Source: CAWBVG01 sp963792175
GTDB taxonomy: Bacteria > Acidobacteriota > Vicinamibacteria > Vicinamibacterales > CAVVIG01
DNA length: 64,000 bases
Reading direction: 5' to 3'
Assembly (NCBI GenBank): GCA_963792175.1
Contig: CAWBVG010000043.1
Span: 46,147 to 110,146, forward strand
The first letter of the stretch is position 1. The number at the start of each line of letters is the position of its first letter. The notes under the pieces were generated by a model. That model made no database searches, was not told the origin of the DNA, and was given only the letters and a program-made list of their open reading frames with translations. The translations under genes were made by a program, and so were the position numbers. Positions 8,362 to 19,684 of this stretch are shown here, in pieces.

Positions 8362-10324
8362 GTGTCCCGTCCCATCCGCTTCACCTTCATCCTCTTTCTG
8401 GCGGGACTCTGTACAGCGCTGGCCGCGGTCGGCGGGTGGCGCTACGCGCGCGCGTCGGCGCCGCTCAGCGGACCGATCATCCTGATTTCCATCGACACGC
8501 TGCGCGCCGATCACCTGCCACCCTACGGCTACACCCACGTCAAGACGCCAGCCATCGCGGCGCTCGCGGCGGACGGCGTCGTGTTCGAGCGGGCGTACTC
8601 GCACTCGCCGCAGACGCTGCCGGCGCACGCCGCGCTGCTGTCAGGAAAGCTGCCGTCCGAGAACGGCGTGCGCGTGGACGAAGGCGCAGCCGTCAAGCCG
8701 GGCGAGCGGCTCTTGCCGCAGATGCTCCGCGATCGCGGCTACACCACGGCCGGCGTGGTCTCGAGCGCCTTGCTCGGGAAAGACACCGGCATCGGCCAGG
8801 GGTTCGAGTTCTTCGAATCGCCTTCGCTCGCTGGATCGCGGGACGGCGACGAATCAGAACGAATTGCGGAGCGTTGGCTCGCGTCGCACTCGACCCGCGC
8901 CTTCATGTTCCTGCATCTCGACGAGCCGCACGCGCCGTACGAGCCGCCGGACCGCTTCGCCGAGTTCGCGGCCTACGACGGCGAAATCGCCTACGCTGAC
9001 GAAATCGTCGGCCGGCTGGTGAAGTATCTGAAGTCGCATCAGCTGTACGACCGCTCGACGATCGTGCTGCTGTCCGATCACGGCGAGGGCCTCGGCGAGC
9101 ACGGCGAAGACGAACACGGATTGTTCGTCAACCAGGAAGCGGTTCACGTGCCGCTGATCATCAAGCAGGAAAGCAACACCAGCCCCGGCCGCCGCGTCAG
9201 GGATGTGGTGCAGCACATCGATCTCGTGCCGACGATTCTCGACCTCGTCAAGGCACCGCTGCCGTGGGGACTGCGCGGCCGGTCGCTCAAGCCGCTGCTC
9301 GAAGGCACCGGCCGGCCGGCGCCGGTGTCGGTGTACTCGGAGTCGCTGTACGGCCGCGCGCATTTCGGCTGGAGCGCCATCACGGCACTGACCGGCGACC
9401 GCACGCCGGCTCCGGTGCGTCGCGGAGCCGATCGAGGACGCGGCGAAAAAGAGCGAGATCGTCAACAGCTACCGCCGCGCCCTCGCCCTCGCCGCTGATA
9501 GCCGATGGCGAGAGGCGATCCCCATTCTGCAGGCGATCCTCCGCCAGGACGTGGAGATGGCGGAAGTCTGGCGGCTGCTCGGTACCGTGGCGGCGCGGAT
9601 CGACCGGTACGACGATGTCCTGAACGCGTCCTGGTACTGGATTGGGTTGAAACCCGAGGATCCCAACGCGTATCTCGCCGCCGCCGCCGCGCTCGTGAAG
9701 TTGAAGCGAGTGGACGAGGCACGCGAGCAGGCGGCGGTGGCGCTGACGGTCGCGTCTGAAAAGGATCGGCGGCCGCGCGCAGCCGCACACGAACTGCTGG
9801 CGCGTCTCGCCCTGGCAAAGCACGACGCCGAGGCGGCGCGCGAAGAGGCTGCGCTGGCGCTGAAGGCCGATCCCGCATTCCCGATGCCGCAGTACGTGGA
9901 CGCACGCCTGCTGTACGACCAGGGCAATTACGACGAGGCGCTGGCACTGTTCGAGCGGGCAGCCGCAGCGCTCGAGAAGCCCGGTGCGCCGCCGATCGCC
10001 GAGCTGCACTTCTACATGGGGGACATCCTGATCCGCCAGGAGCGGACGGCCGAAGCGGAAGCTGCGCTCCTCGAAGAACTGCGGGCGTTTCCGCAGAACC
10101 TGCGCGCTCGCGGCGCGCTCGCCCTGCTCTACCACGCCGGCGGCCGGTCCGACGAGGCCTCGGACGCCGTCAGCGACCTGATTCGCGCGATCCCGACGCC
10201 TGACGGCTACGCGGCGGCCGCCCGCCTGCTCACAACCTTCGGCGATCGGAAGCAGGCGGAGACAGTCCGCGCCGAAGGCCGGCGCGTCTTCGCCGAGACC
10301 TCGAAGCTCACGCGCGCACGCTGA
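8362..10324 (+). pseudogene. Sulfatase-like/TPR protein 1, with an internal deletion and frameshift
   Basis: It starts at GTG 8362 with a single N-terminal membrane helix. The alkaline-phosphatase-superfamily core shows ISIDTLRADHLPPYGY (metal Asp), SPQTLPAHAALLSG (nucleophile loop with Thr) and LLSDHGEGLGEHGED (metal Asp-His). The match ends at FGWSAITALTGDR. The linker holding the ELYDL element, present in paralogues 2, 4, 5 and 6, is missing (roughly 80 residues). A one-base shift near 9421 then leads into AEPIEDAAKK and a TPR domain that ends at 10324. It may be a decayed copy, or a collapsed region in the assembly. It converges on receptor 1. Confidence 0.75.
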
Positions 10325-10336
10325 TACCCGCCGACG

Positions 10337-10375
10337 TTTGAACGCAGAGCGCGCAGAGCTCGCAAAGATTTCTTT
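10337..10375. repeat. Single-arm word repeat, CGCAGAG type
   Basis: The short spacer between two convergent genes has GAACGCAGAGCGCGCAGAG then CTCGCAAAGA. It resembles one arm of the foldbacks elsewhere, but no complementary arm is present. Confidence 0.5.
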
Positions 10376-10379
10376 ACGT

Positions 10380-13257
10380 CTAGAACACCAACCGGAAACC
10401 GAGGCGGGCGATGCGGGGATTCATGATCTCCAGCACCTGACCGAACGGCAGCACACCTGTCATCCGCGCGTCGTACTGCCTGCCCAGCACCGTGTCCGAG
10501 TTCAGCGCGTTGAAGACATCGAAGTCGATCGCAATCTTCGCGCTGCCAAAGACGAACTTCTTTTCGAGGCGGGCGTTGAGCAGCGCGACCTGCGGCAGGC
10601 GGAAGGTATCGACGGCCGGCGTCAGGAGCACCGTCTTGAGGCCCAGCGGATCGCCGGTGTCCACGTTGCTGCGAAAGAACGGCTCGGCGTAGCCCGGGCG
10701 CGTGAGGAAGCTGCCGGCGACATCGAATCCGAAGGGCAGGTTGAGCATGCCGTCGATCGCCAGCTGGTACTTCGGCGCCACCATGAAGACGCTGCTCTGT
10801 CCCGTGCCATCGGCGAGCTGCACGACTGCACCGCCGTCGACCTGCGGACCGGCGAACGGCCGCAGCGCTGACGGTGCCGGCGCCTTCGTCGGATCGACAA
10901 TCGACGCCAGGGGATCGTCGAAGTACTCGCGCCAGCTGTTCGCCGAGAACGCGGCGTGGGCCATCCAGTGATTGGACAGCCGCTTGGTCACGCCGAGCTC
11001 GAAGCCGACGTATCGCTGGTCGTAACCCGTCCGGTTCACCGATTCGAGTCCGCCGCCGACCGGCACGAACGCCGGCCGGAGCGCAAACAGCGGGACGCTG
11101 AACGATCCGCCCTCTGGCAGCGTGCCGGTCAGCGTGCCTGCCGGAGCGTACTGCGGGGCGCGGACGCCAATCAGCGGCGACCAGAGCTGGTCGAGCATCT
11201 TTCGATGCGTGAGCGTGGCGGTCACAGAGACGTTGCCGGGCAGGTCGGCGTCGACGCCCGCCGTCCACTCGTGCGTCAGGGGCGCGTGCGTGTCGCCCAC
11301 GCGGTTCACCGGTGTCGTGCTCGACGGGTTCCTGACATCGAAGCCCGCGCTGCTCTGGATCCCGCTCGAGAGCGCCAGCTCGCTCGCCTGCGCGACGCCG
11401 TCGTTGTTGGCATCGACTGCGTTATAGGCGACGAATGCCGGTTGAATCGGCGACGCAAAGGCGGCCTGCGCGCCTGGAAGCTGCGACGCGAACAGCGAAT
11501 AGCTGCCGCGCGCCGTTACTGGATGCGTGCTGCCGAACGCGTAGGCCACGGCGGCTCGCGGCGTGAGGTTGGTCCACAGGTAGACGTCGCTCCGCGCCGC
11601 GGCGGTCACCGCCGGCAGCAGCGTCTCGAAGCCGGCAACCGCCGGCACCGTCGCCGCCTTCAGCGACGACGACTGGCGTTCCAGGCGGACGCCGCCGGTG
11701 ACGGTCAGCCGATCGTACGAGAACGTATCTCTCGCGAAGCCGCTGATATAGCGGGCATTGGTGTTCTGCTGCACGTCGCGCGACACCTGGGCGATGACGT
11801 TGGGATGTCCGTTCCAGATCGTCACGATGTGACTGGCCGGATACGTGGTCAGGTTGTCGATCGGTGTCTGTCGATACGAGAAGCCGGCTTCAATGGCGTG
11901 GTGCCCCGCGATCGCGGTCGTATCGCCCGCGAAGTACCGCTGCGGGCGGGTGGTCTGGAACTCGTAGAACGAGTTGTGCGCGGCGCCGGTGTCGTCGAGG
12001 TAGTAGTCCGTCGTCAGGCCGCCCGCCGGCGTCATCGTGAAGGCGTCGGTGATGTAGGCACCGCGCGCCGTCGCGACCCACCTGGGACCGAAGATGAAAC
12101 GCCCTTCGCCTTTGTAGTACCGGGCAGGATCCGCGACGTTCCACGCCGACTCCGCGGTGCGCAACACGCCGGCGCCGCGGCCGTTTTCCGTGCGGGCGTC
12201 CTCGAAGAACGTGAAGTTGCCACGAATCGTGTCCGTCAGGATGCCGTCGGCCTTCAGCGCATAGTTGTGCGCCTGCACCTGGTCGGTCAGATCGTTGAAC
12301 GTGAGCGCGGTCGACGTTGGTCTTGTTGACCGTCCCCCACACCCAGACGTGGTTTTCAAGGAGCGGCCCGCCCAGATCGAATCCGTACTCGGTGTAGGTG
12401 TCGATGCGATTGGAATTGCCGGTCGGCGAGCCCAGCGCCAGCGCGAGTTCGTCGGAGATATTGACGGTCTGCAGATGGTCGTCTTCGAAGTAGAAGCGGC
12501 CGCCGCCGTGCGGCTGGGTGCCGCCGCTCTTGAGCACGACCTGCGCCTGCACGCCGGGGGTCGCGTTGCGGACGTCCGCGCCGCCGGTCGTCACGGCGAA
12601 TTCGGCGGGACTGTCGACGTCGTAGAAGAATGGCGACGTGCCGGGACTGCCCATGTCCGTCACCGGTACGCCGTCGAGCGACCACGCGTTGTCACTCGGC
12701 GGTGCGCCCTTCGCGATGAACAGCGACTGGTGCCCGGATTCCGCCGAGCCGACGTTGACGCGATCCGTGAAGACCGTCGCCACGGTCGGCAGCCAGGTCC
12801 AGAGGTCGCGCGAATGGGGAATATCCTGGAACTGCAGCGGCTTCAGCCTGGTCGTGATCGTCGCACGCCCGGCGTCGACCATGACGGATGCCGCCGGCGG
12901 CGTCGCTTCCAGGGGAGTGGCGGGCGGCCGCATCGTCACGGCCACGGTCGTCGCCGCGCCGGCCACCACCGGGACGTCGGCCGTCGTCGTCGTCGCGAAC
13001 CCTGTCAGCGTTGCGGTGATCACGTACGACTGAACGGGGAGGTTGAGGAAGTGCGCCTCGCCTCCGTCGTCAGAGGTCTGCACCGCATCGTAAGGCGCGC
13101 TGATCGTGACCGTGACGCCGGGCAAGGCGCGGCCCGTCGTATCCTTCACGATGACGTCGATCCGGCCGAGAAAGATCTGGCCCGACGCCCGCGGGACCCC
13201 GCCGCACAGCACCAGCGCCAGCACGAGCGCGGCGCGCTTTCCGATCGAACTGCCCAT
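10380..13257 (-). CDS. Oar-like TonB-dependent receptor 1, one frameshift
   Basis: This outer-membrane receptor has a signal peptide (start ATG 13257, MGSSIGKRAA; cleavage after ASG), a carboxypeptidase-regulatory domain (VIVKDTTGRALPGVTVTI), a plug (SLDGVPVTDMGSPG, GGADVRNATPGVQAQVVLKSGG) and a long beta-barrel ending in FRLVF, a C-terminal Phe typical of BAM substrates. A one-base insertion near 12320 separates GTVNKTNVD from ALTFNDL; otherwise both frames read smoothly. It converges on sulfatase-like gene 1. The transported substrate is unknown. Family calls rest on fold and motif order, because no TonB box is obvious. Confidence 0.85.
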
Positions 13258-13309
13258 CCGTCGACGCCTCCAGCCCCCCATCATAGCCCGCGGCCGGGGG
13301 TCGCAGGGG

Positions 13310-14068
13310 TCAGCGTCTGGATGACGCTTTCTTGAGGTCCTCTTTGAACTGGGGATTCACGCGGAGTCCGCTCTTCTCGGCGAGCTTCATTTCGCGGTCC
13401 GCGTCGTCGAGGCGACCCGCCTGCAGATAGACCACCGCGAGATTGTTGTGCGCCTCGCCCAGCTTCGGGTCGGCGGTCACCGCCGCCTGCCACTGCTCGG
13501 TCGCCCCTTCGGTGTTCCCACCGCGAAACAGCGCGCTGCCGAGCGCCAGCAGGACGGCCGCGGGCGGTTGATAGGGACCTTCGAGCGTCGTTTTCTGCCG
13601 TTCGAGATCGCGGAGGCGTCCTTCGGCCTGAACCGCGCGGAGGCCCTGGCCAGCCTGGGTGAGGCTGCGGATCGTCTCGCGCAGCTCACGCATCTCGTCG
13701 TCGCGCTGCTGTTCGACCTCGAACCGATGAGTCACCTGAAGGCCATGGAGCGCCCGGAATGCCTCGAGGCACCCGCTGTACGACTTGACCGCGCTCGCGT
13801 ATCGCCGCAACGCCATGTACGCCTGCCCCGCGCCGTAGTGCGCCCGCGTCAACAGGGGATCTTTGGCAAGGGCTCGGGAGAACTGCTCCGCCGCCTTCTC
13901 GAACTCCTCGCGCGACATCAGCTCCATGCCGATGCGATAGACCTGGAGCGCTTCCCGGCGATTCCGTTCAGTCGCGAGCTGGGGGCCGGCGTCGGCGATT
14001 CCGGCGTTGACGAGCGTTGTGAAGGCTAACGACGACACGACTACGGCTGCGCGGCGGATCATCGGCAT
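13310..14068 (-). CDS. Exported TPR protein
   Basis: The start is taken as ATG 14068 (MPMIRRAAVVV; ATG 14062 is also possible), giving 252 residues with a signal peptide ending near ADA. TPR helices are seen at FEKAAEQFSRALAKDPLLTRAHYGAGQAY and AVKSYSGCLEAF, and near the end at ATEQWQAAVTADPKLGEAHNNLAV. A charged coiled segment sits between them (QQRDDEMRELRETIRSL). It lies between two receptor genes on the same strand, so it could be a periplasmic adaptor for them. This is inference from position only. Confidence 0.75.
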   Translation of the reverse strand: MPMIRRAAVVVSSLAFTTLVNAGIADAGPQLATERNRREALQVYRIGMELMSREEFEKAAEQFSRALAKDPLLTRAHYGAGQAYMALRRYASAVKSYSGCLEAFRALHGLQVTHRFEVEQQRDDEMRELRETIRSLTQAGQGLRAVQAEGRLRDLERQKTTLEGPYQPPAAVLLALGSALFRGGNTEGATEQWQAAVTADPKLGEAHNNLAVVYLQAGRLDDADREMKLAEKSGLRVNPQFKEDLKKASSRR

Positions 14069-14154
14069 CCTCCAGACGTCCGCCTTCGCTCCGTCGCCGT
14101 CCATCGAGCTTCGGCGAGACAGGTGGTGCAGCTCTTGCGGGCTGCCCGGACTGC

Positions 14155-14184
14155 AAAAAAAAGGGGGCCACGAATGTGGCCCCC
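14155..14184 (-). terminator. Rho-independent terminator of receptor 2
   Basis: The hairpin arms GGGGGCCA (14163-14170) and TGGCCCCC (14177-14184) enclose a six-base loop. The adjoining eight A residues (14155-14162) read as a U-tract on the minus strand, downstream of the receptor that ends at 14256. Confidence 0.88.
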
Positions 14185-14233
14185 AGATAGTAGCGCAGTC
14201 CAGCTGAACTGCAAGGACGAAAAACGGAGTAGC

Positions 14234-14251
14234 GCAGCCCTTCAGGGCTGC
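14234..14251. repeat. Short hairpin, GCAGCCCT-TC-AGGGCTGC
   Basis: Eight-base perfect arms with a two-base loop lie five bases beyond the receptor stop. A degenerate partner (CAGCTCTTGCGGGCTGCCCG) lies at 14129-14148, on the far side of the terminator. Confidence 0.6.
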
Positions 14252-14255
14252 CCGA

Positions 14256-17252
14256 TCAGAACGACAGCCTCACGCCGACGCGCGCCTGTCGCGGCGTCTG
14301 AAACTGCGGCGGATTGCCCGCAAACACGCTCGACGTGGCCAGGCCGGCATTCGGATTCGCGCCAGCGCCGAACGTCAGCTCGGTGAAGTTGTCGTAATCG
14401 AGGACCGTCTGCTGGTTGAACAGGTTGAAGATGTCAGCCATCAGCGACACCTTGCGAGACCCTCCGAACTTGAAGTCGTAGGCCGCCTGGAAGTCCAGCT
14501 GACTCTGGAACGGCGTTCGGGTCTTGAAGCCGTCGACGGTCTGGATGCCCGATCCTCGCGCCGCGACCGGGATTTCGCCGCCGTTCGAGTAGTTCGGATT
14601 CGGCGCCAGCGGCGTCAGCGGTTTGCCCGACGACGCGTTGAAACCGAGGCCCAGGTTCAGTCCAAACGGGAAGGCGTAGTTGCCGAACAGTTTTCCCTGA
14701 TGCGGGCGATCGAGCGGCAGAATCCCGTTCGCGGCGCCGAGGAAGCGAATGTCGCCGGAGGCCGCGCCGCCGCCGTAGTACGGCACGTAGGTCGGATCGT
14801 TGGTCGGGAAGTCGTAGAGCGACGAGATGCCCGGATCCGATTGACCGTTGTCGTCCCGATAGAACCCCTCGAAGTTCCCGCGCAGGCGCGAGTACCGGTA
14901 CGACGCCATCGCCGACCAGTTGTTCGACATCCGCCGGTTCACCGTGAACTCGACCGCGTCGTACTTGTGGACCGGGTCGTCGAACTTCACGCTGCTGAAC
15001 TGCGGAGCGACCGCGAGCAGAGCCGGATTGATCGGTGTCGCGCTCGTTGGATTCGTCAGAATGTATTCCACACTTCCGCAAGCGGCCGACGTCGCCGACG
15101 AGAACTCGTACGCCACCATCGGACAATTCGCGACGTCCTCGAGGACGCGCGGAATCCGCTTGTTGATGTAGCGCACACCGACTGTGGTGTTCGCCATCAC
15201 TTCGCGCTCGATGCCGACCACGAACTCGCGAACATACGACAGCTTCGCGTTGGGATCGATCGTGTCGGCGCCGACGCCGGCAGTCAGATAGTGGTTGGTG
15301 ACGCCTCCGGCCGCCGTGCCGTTGGGAATCGGGCGGGTCAGGTTGGCGTCGAAGTAGTCGGCGCGCGACATGCCGTCATCGGCCGAGAGCGCCCGCGCCG
15401 CCAGGTCGTTCGGAATGCGCGAATAGAAGATGCCGAAGTTCCCGAACGCTTTCGTCTTGCCGTCGCCCGTCAGGTCGTAGGTCGCACCCAGACGCGGCGC
15501 CCAGTTGTTCTTCAACTGGAAGTCCGTGATGATCGACCCGGCCATCTTCTCCTGCTCGTAACGGATGCCCGGATTGATCGTCAGGCGATCGAGCCGCCAC
15601 GAGTCTTGCGCGAAGAACGTGGCGTATTTCTGGGTCGTGGTCCGTGCGCTGTTGAAGTTCGCGCGCGTCACCCGGTAGATCTTCCCGAACGTCGGATCGG
15701 CGATGACGTCGATGCTCGCGCCGGTCGCGGTCTGGCGGCCATCTGGAGCCGTGAAGGTCGGGCCGGTGCGCTGGTTGATGTTGCTGTAGGTGACGTCGTC
15801 GAACTGGACACCGTACTTCACCTGATGGTTGCCGATGACATTCGTCAGCTTCCCCGAGAACTGGTTGTTCAGGCTGTGGTTGCCGGCTTCATAGAACCCG
15901 ATGCCGCCGGAAATGGCGTTCGGGGTCACCGTGCGATCGGTCACGCGCCAGGTGTTGACCGATGGAACTTCGTTGATGTCGTTCAGCGCGCGCGCCCAGA
16001 ATCCCTCGACCAGGAAGTTGTTGGACAGGACACCGTCGTAGCGGACGGTCTGATTGTGGCCGCCGTAGGTGAGCGAGCTGAAGCTGGACGTGTCTTTGTT
16101 GAGCAGCGCGCTCCCGCGCTGCGGCCCGTTTTCGCCCTTCGACGGGTCGCCGAAGAACGAGGCGTCGAACCGGTGCGAGTTACTCAACTGATACGTGGCC
16201 TTTGCCGAGTACAGACGTCGTCCGCCGATTCCGGTCGAGTCCGTCCGGATACGTGCTGAGGAGCGGGAAGTCCGCGGGGGCACGAGCGACGTCCGGGTTT
16301 CCCACGACGGGTCGATCGCTCCGAAGAAGAACAGCCGGTTCTTGATGATCGGACCGCCAGCCTCGCCGCCGACATCGCTGACCTGCGTCGATTTGGTGTT
16401 GATGGTGCCGTTCGGCGATGTGATCTGCGTCCACTCGCCTTCGATCTTCGACGGTCGCGCGTAGCCAAACACCGACCCGTGCATCGCGTTGGTGCCGCTC
16501 TTGGTCAGCACGTTGACCACGCCGCCGGTGGCCTGGCCGTACTCGGCCTCGTAGCCGCCGGTCTTCACCTGGACTTCTTTCACGAAATCGAACGGCGTCG
16601 CGTTGCCGAGCGACCCGAACACGATCGAGTAGGAGCCGAGTGCGCCATACCCCTGGTTCGTGACGTTGACGCCGTCGATGACGTACTGATTCTCCAGGCC
16701 GCTCGCGCCGGAAATCGACGGGTTCGCGGACCCGACACTGCCGCCCGTGCTGACGCCTGGCGCCATGTACAGCGTGTCGCTGACTCGCCGGCCAACCGGA
16801 ACGCGATTGATCATTTCGGCGTCGAGGACCGCTCCGGTCGTGGTCGACGTCGTGTCGACAATCGGCGACGCGCCGGTCACTTGCACGGTCTCAGTCAGGC
16901 CGCCGACCTCCATCTTCAACGACAGATCGACGTTCTGCCCGAGACTGACCGTCACGTTCGGCTGCTCGACCGCCTTGAACCCGGCGAGCTCCGCGCGAAC
17001 GACGTAGGCGCCGGGTGTCAGAAATGGGACACTGAATCGGCCCTCGGCGTCGGTCACGACCGTTTTCGCACCCTGCGGTCCTGTTACGGTGACGGTCACG
17101 CCCGGCACCGCCAACCCTTGTGCGTCGGCGATGCGCCCGGCGATCGCACCGGTGGTCCCCTGTGCGAACGCGGTCATCGTCCAGGCGAACGCTGCCACGA
17201 AAATGAAAAAGAAGAATGCCGATATACCGAACCTTCGATTACTCCCTGTCAT
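14256..17252 (-). CDS. Oar-like TonB-dependent receptor 2 (intact)
   Basis: This is the only uninterrupted receptor in the window, at 998 residues. It has a signal peptide (1-31, cleavage after AFA), a carboxypeptidase-regulatory domain at about 33-115 (GAIAGRIADAQGLAVPGV), and a plug at about 120-255 (TGASPIVDTTST, YVIDGVNVTNQG, GGYEAEYGQATGGVVNVLTKSG). A beta-barrel runs to the end (RQARVGVRLSF, terminal Phe). TAGGAG precedes the ATG. It is divergent from sulfatase-like gene 2 across a relatively AT-rich 246-base region, suggesting joint control. It most likely imports, or anchors at the cell surface, a polymer or peptide. The ligand cannot be read from sequence. Confidence 0.92.
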   Translation of the reverse strand: MTGSNRRFGISAFFFFIFVAAFAWTMTAFAQGTTGAIAGRIADAQGLAVPGVTVTVTGPQGAKTVVTDAEGRFSVPFLTPGAYVVRAELAGFKAVEQPNVTVSLGQNVDLSLKMEVGGLTETVQVTGASPIVDTTSTTTGAVLDAEMINRVPVGRRVSDTLYMAPGVSTGGSVGSANPSISGASGLENQYVIDGVNVTNQGYGALGSYSIVFGSLGNATPFDFVKEVQVKTGGYEAEYGQATGGVVNVLTKSGTNAMHGSVFGYARPSKIEGEWTQITSPNGTINTKSTQVSDVGGEAGGPIIKNRLFFFGAIDPSWETRTSLVPPRTSRSSARIRTDSTGIGGRRLYSAKATYQLSNSHRFDASFFGDPSKGENGPQRGSALLNKDTSSFSSLTYGGHNQTVRYDGVLSNNFLVEGFWARALNDINEVPSVNTWRVTDRTVTPNAISGGIGFYEAGNHSLNNQFSGKLTNVIGNHQVKYGVQFDDVTYSNINQRTGPTFTAPDGRQTATGASIDVIADPTFGKIYRVTRANFNSARTTTQKYATFFAQDSWRLDRLTINPGIRYEQEKMAGSIITDFQLKNNWAPRLGATYDLTGDGKTKAFGNFGIFYSRIPNDLAARALSADDGMSRADYFDANLTRPIPNGTAAGGVTNHYLTAGVGADTIDPNAKLSYVREFVVGIEREVMANTTVGVRYINKRIPRVLEDVANCPMVAYEFSSATSAACGSVEYILTNPTSATPINPALLAVAPQFSSVKFDDPVHKYDAVEFTVNRRMSNNWSAMASYRYSRLRGNFEGFYRDDNGQSDPGISSLYDFPTNDPTYVPYYGGGAASGDIRFLGAANGILPLDRPHQGKLFGNYAFPFGLNLGLGFNASSGKPLTPLAPNPNYSNGGEIPVAARGSGIQTVDGFKTRTPFQSQLDFQAAYDFKFGGSRKVSLMADIFNLFNQQTVLDYDNFTELTFGAGANPNAGLATSSVFAGNPPQFQTPRQARVGVRLSF

Positions 17253-17498
17253 GTGGTCACGCTCCTACGCGTTTCTCGTATCATTTGGGAAACGCTTTGA
17301 CTCATCCTTGCACCGAGCTACTCAGTGACACCAAAATGTTGGAGCCACCTTCCGATGATATCTCGCGAGACTTTTGTCAACTCGTTTGAGTACAAGCGAT
17401 CCCGGTTCCGTTTAAGCGAGAATCCAAATTTCAAGATGGATCGACCGGAAATGGTCCCGCTTAGGCGTGCGCAAATACTCGAGCTTGCGATGATTCTT
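17253..17498. promoter_or_regulatory. Divergent intergenic region between receptor 2 and sulfatase-like gene 2
   Basis: No convincing gene is seen here. The stretch is visibly richer in A+T than its surroundings, as expected for divergent promoters. GATACG lies upstream of the receptor start on the minus strand. A 73-codon open frame on the minus strand lacks coding character. Confidence 0.4.
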
Positions 17499-19684
17499 GT
17501 GAATCGCTGCTCGCTAAACGCGTCGTTTTCTACTCGCAAGCGCGGCCGTAATTGCGGTTCAGCTCGGCTGTACGCGAATCAATCCTGAAGAGCTCAGCGC
17601 GCAGCATCCCGGCGCGCCGGTGATCCTGATCTCGATCGACACGCTGCGTGCCGATCGGCTGCCGATCTACGGCTACCGAAAAGGATCGACACCGGTGATG
17701 GATCGCCTCGCGCGCGAAGGGATCGTGTTCGACGACGTATACAGCCACGCGCCGCTGACGCTGCCGTCGCATGCCTCGCTGTTCACCGGGCTCCTTCCCA
17801 CGCGCCACGGCGTCCGCGACAACATCGGCTACACCTTGACCGCCGAAGAGCGGCACGCTCGCGTCGCGCTTCAAAGCCGCCGGCTACGCGACCGGCGCGG
17901 CGGTGTCCGCGTACGTGCTGCGTCATCAGACCGGTATCGCCGACGGATTCGATTTCTTCGACGATGCGATCGAGGTGGCGGGCGCTGGCGACTTGCTGGC
18001 GGATACCCAGCGCGACGGCCGGCTGACCGTCGATGCACTGGCCGCGTGGCTCGATCGTCAGGGCGACTCGAAGGTGTTCGCGTTCCTTCATCTCTACGAG
18101 CCGCACACACCCTATTCACCACCGCCGGCCTATCGCACCGGCGACCCCTACGATGGCGAGATTGCGTATGCCGACGAACTCGTCGGGCGGCTGCTCGATC
18201 GGATCAAGACGCGTGGCTGGCTCGACCGCGCCATCGTCGCGATCGTGTCCGACCACGGCGAGGGGCTCGGCGATCATGGCGAGTCCGAGCACGGGATCCT
18301 GCTGTACCGTGAAGCGCTGCAGGTGCCGTTGATCCTGCGGCTGCCGGGCGGCGGCGGTGCCGGACGGCACGTCGCCGGTACGCTGGGCCTCGTCGATGTC
18401 GCGGCGACGCTGCTCGATCTGGCTGGCCTCGATGCCGGTTCGCTCGATGGCCAGACCGTTCGACCCGCGCTCGCGACGAAGGCGCGGGTCGATCGCAGCG
18501 TGTACTCCGAAACCTTCTATCCGCGGCTGCATCTCGGCTGGAGCGATCTCGCGTCCGCGACCGAACAGCACTTCCGGTTCATCAAGGCGCCCCTTCCCGA
18601 GCTGTACGATCTCTCGAACGACCCGGGTGAGCGCCGGAACCTGGCCGCGTCACGAGCGCAAACGGCGAGCGCGATGGGCAGCTGGATCGCACGGACGACG
18701 GACGGCGCGAAACCGAAAGAGCCGGACGCCGTGCCGGCGGATGTCCGCGCCCGTCTGAAATCGCTTGGATACCTCGCGTCGTCCGGCGCGCCGCTGTCGT
18801 CGGCCCCGGCGGCGCTGCCCGATCCCAAGGATCGCATCGGGGCGTTCGAGGCGCTCAAGCGCGCGCTGGCCGTCGAGCGAGCCGGCCGCGCGGCGGAAGC
18901 GATCCAGCAGTATCGCGAGATCCTGGCGGCGAATCCGCGAATGGTGGACGGCTGGGAATCGCTGGCCAAAGCGCTCGTCGCGGCCGGCCGGATGCCGGAA
19001 GCGATCGTCGCGTTTGGAAAGGCGATCGAGGTGGATCCGCTTCGTTCCGAACCGCACCTCGCGCTGGCACGCATCTACGGCCTCGAGCGGAATGCATCGC
19101 TGGCACGGCAGCACGCCGAGCTCGGCATACGAGGCGACCCGGGACAAGCCTACGAGATCCTCGCCGAGCTGATGATGGACGCCGGCCGTCTGGACGATGC
19201 GGCCGCGAACGCACGGCGGAGCCTGCAGGCAGATGCCTCTCGCTACATGAGCCGTTTCCTGCTCGGCGTCATCGCCCAGCAGCGTGGACGGTGCGACGAG
19301 GCGATCGGGCATTTCGAAGGAGCGATTGAGGGCAAACGGCTCGAGCCGCACGCGGTCGTCCGGAAGCTCCACTCCGGGTTGGCGGACTGCCTCGCCCGGG
19401 CCGGCCGCGAAGCCGATGCCGAGCGGGAGTACAAGGCCGAGCTCGCGGCGATCGTCGATTCAGCGGAGGCGAGAGTCGGTCTCGCGACGCTGTACAAGGC
19501 GCAGGGACGAGCAGCCGACGCGCGCGCGGTGATGGCCGATCTCGTGGCGCGCACGCCGCAGCCGACGGCCGAGACGTACTGGACGGTCGTCCACACACTC
19601 ACCGTGCTCGGAGATGCCGACGGCGCGCGCGAGTGGACGTCGCGCGGCCGCGAAAAATTCCCGCGCGACGCGCGCTTCCGTTAA
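17499..19684 (+). CDS. Sulfatase-like/TPR protein 2, frameshifted near the N-terminus
   Basis: The core reads ISIDTLRADRLPIYGY, HAPLTLPSHASLFTG (Thr at the nucleophile position), IVSDHGEGLGDHGESEHG and ELYDLSNDPGE; then LKSLGYL; then TPR repeats from about 18840 (AIQQYREILAANPRMVDGW). A +1 shift lies near 17855 (TAEERH then LASRFKAAGY). The frame from 17518 encodes RRFLLASAAVIAVQLGC, a lipoprotein-type leader, but has no ATG/GTG/TTG; a GTG at 17499 in another frame suggests a further indel near 17518. The TAA stop (19682-19684) lies inside the cloverleaf foldback. Probable role: an anchored periplasmic phospho- or sulfo-ester hydrolase or transferase. Confidence 0.82.

Noticed and set aside
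14700..16259. A 519-codon plus-strand frame opposite receptor 2
   Set aside because: It is an antisense shadow of an intact receptor, with a biased Arg/Val/Asp composition and no recognisable motif.
17318..17539. A 73-codon minus-strand frame in the divergent promoter region
   Set aside because: There is no ribosome-binding site, no motif and an AT-rich promoter-like context; coding is unlikely.
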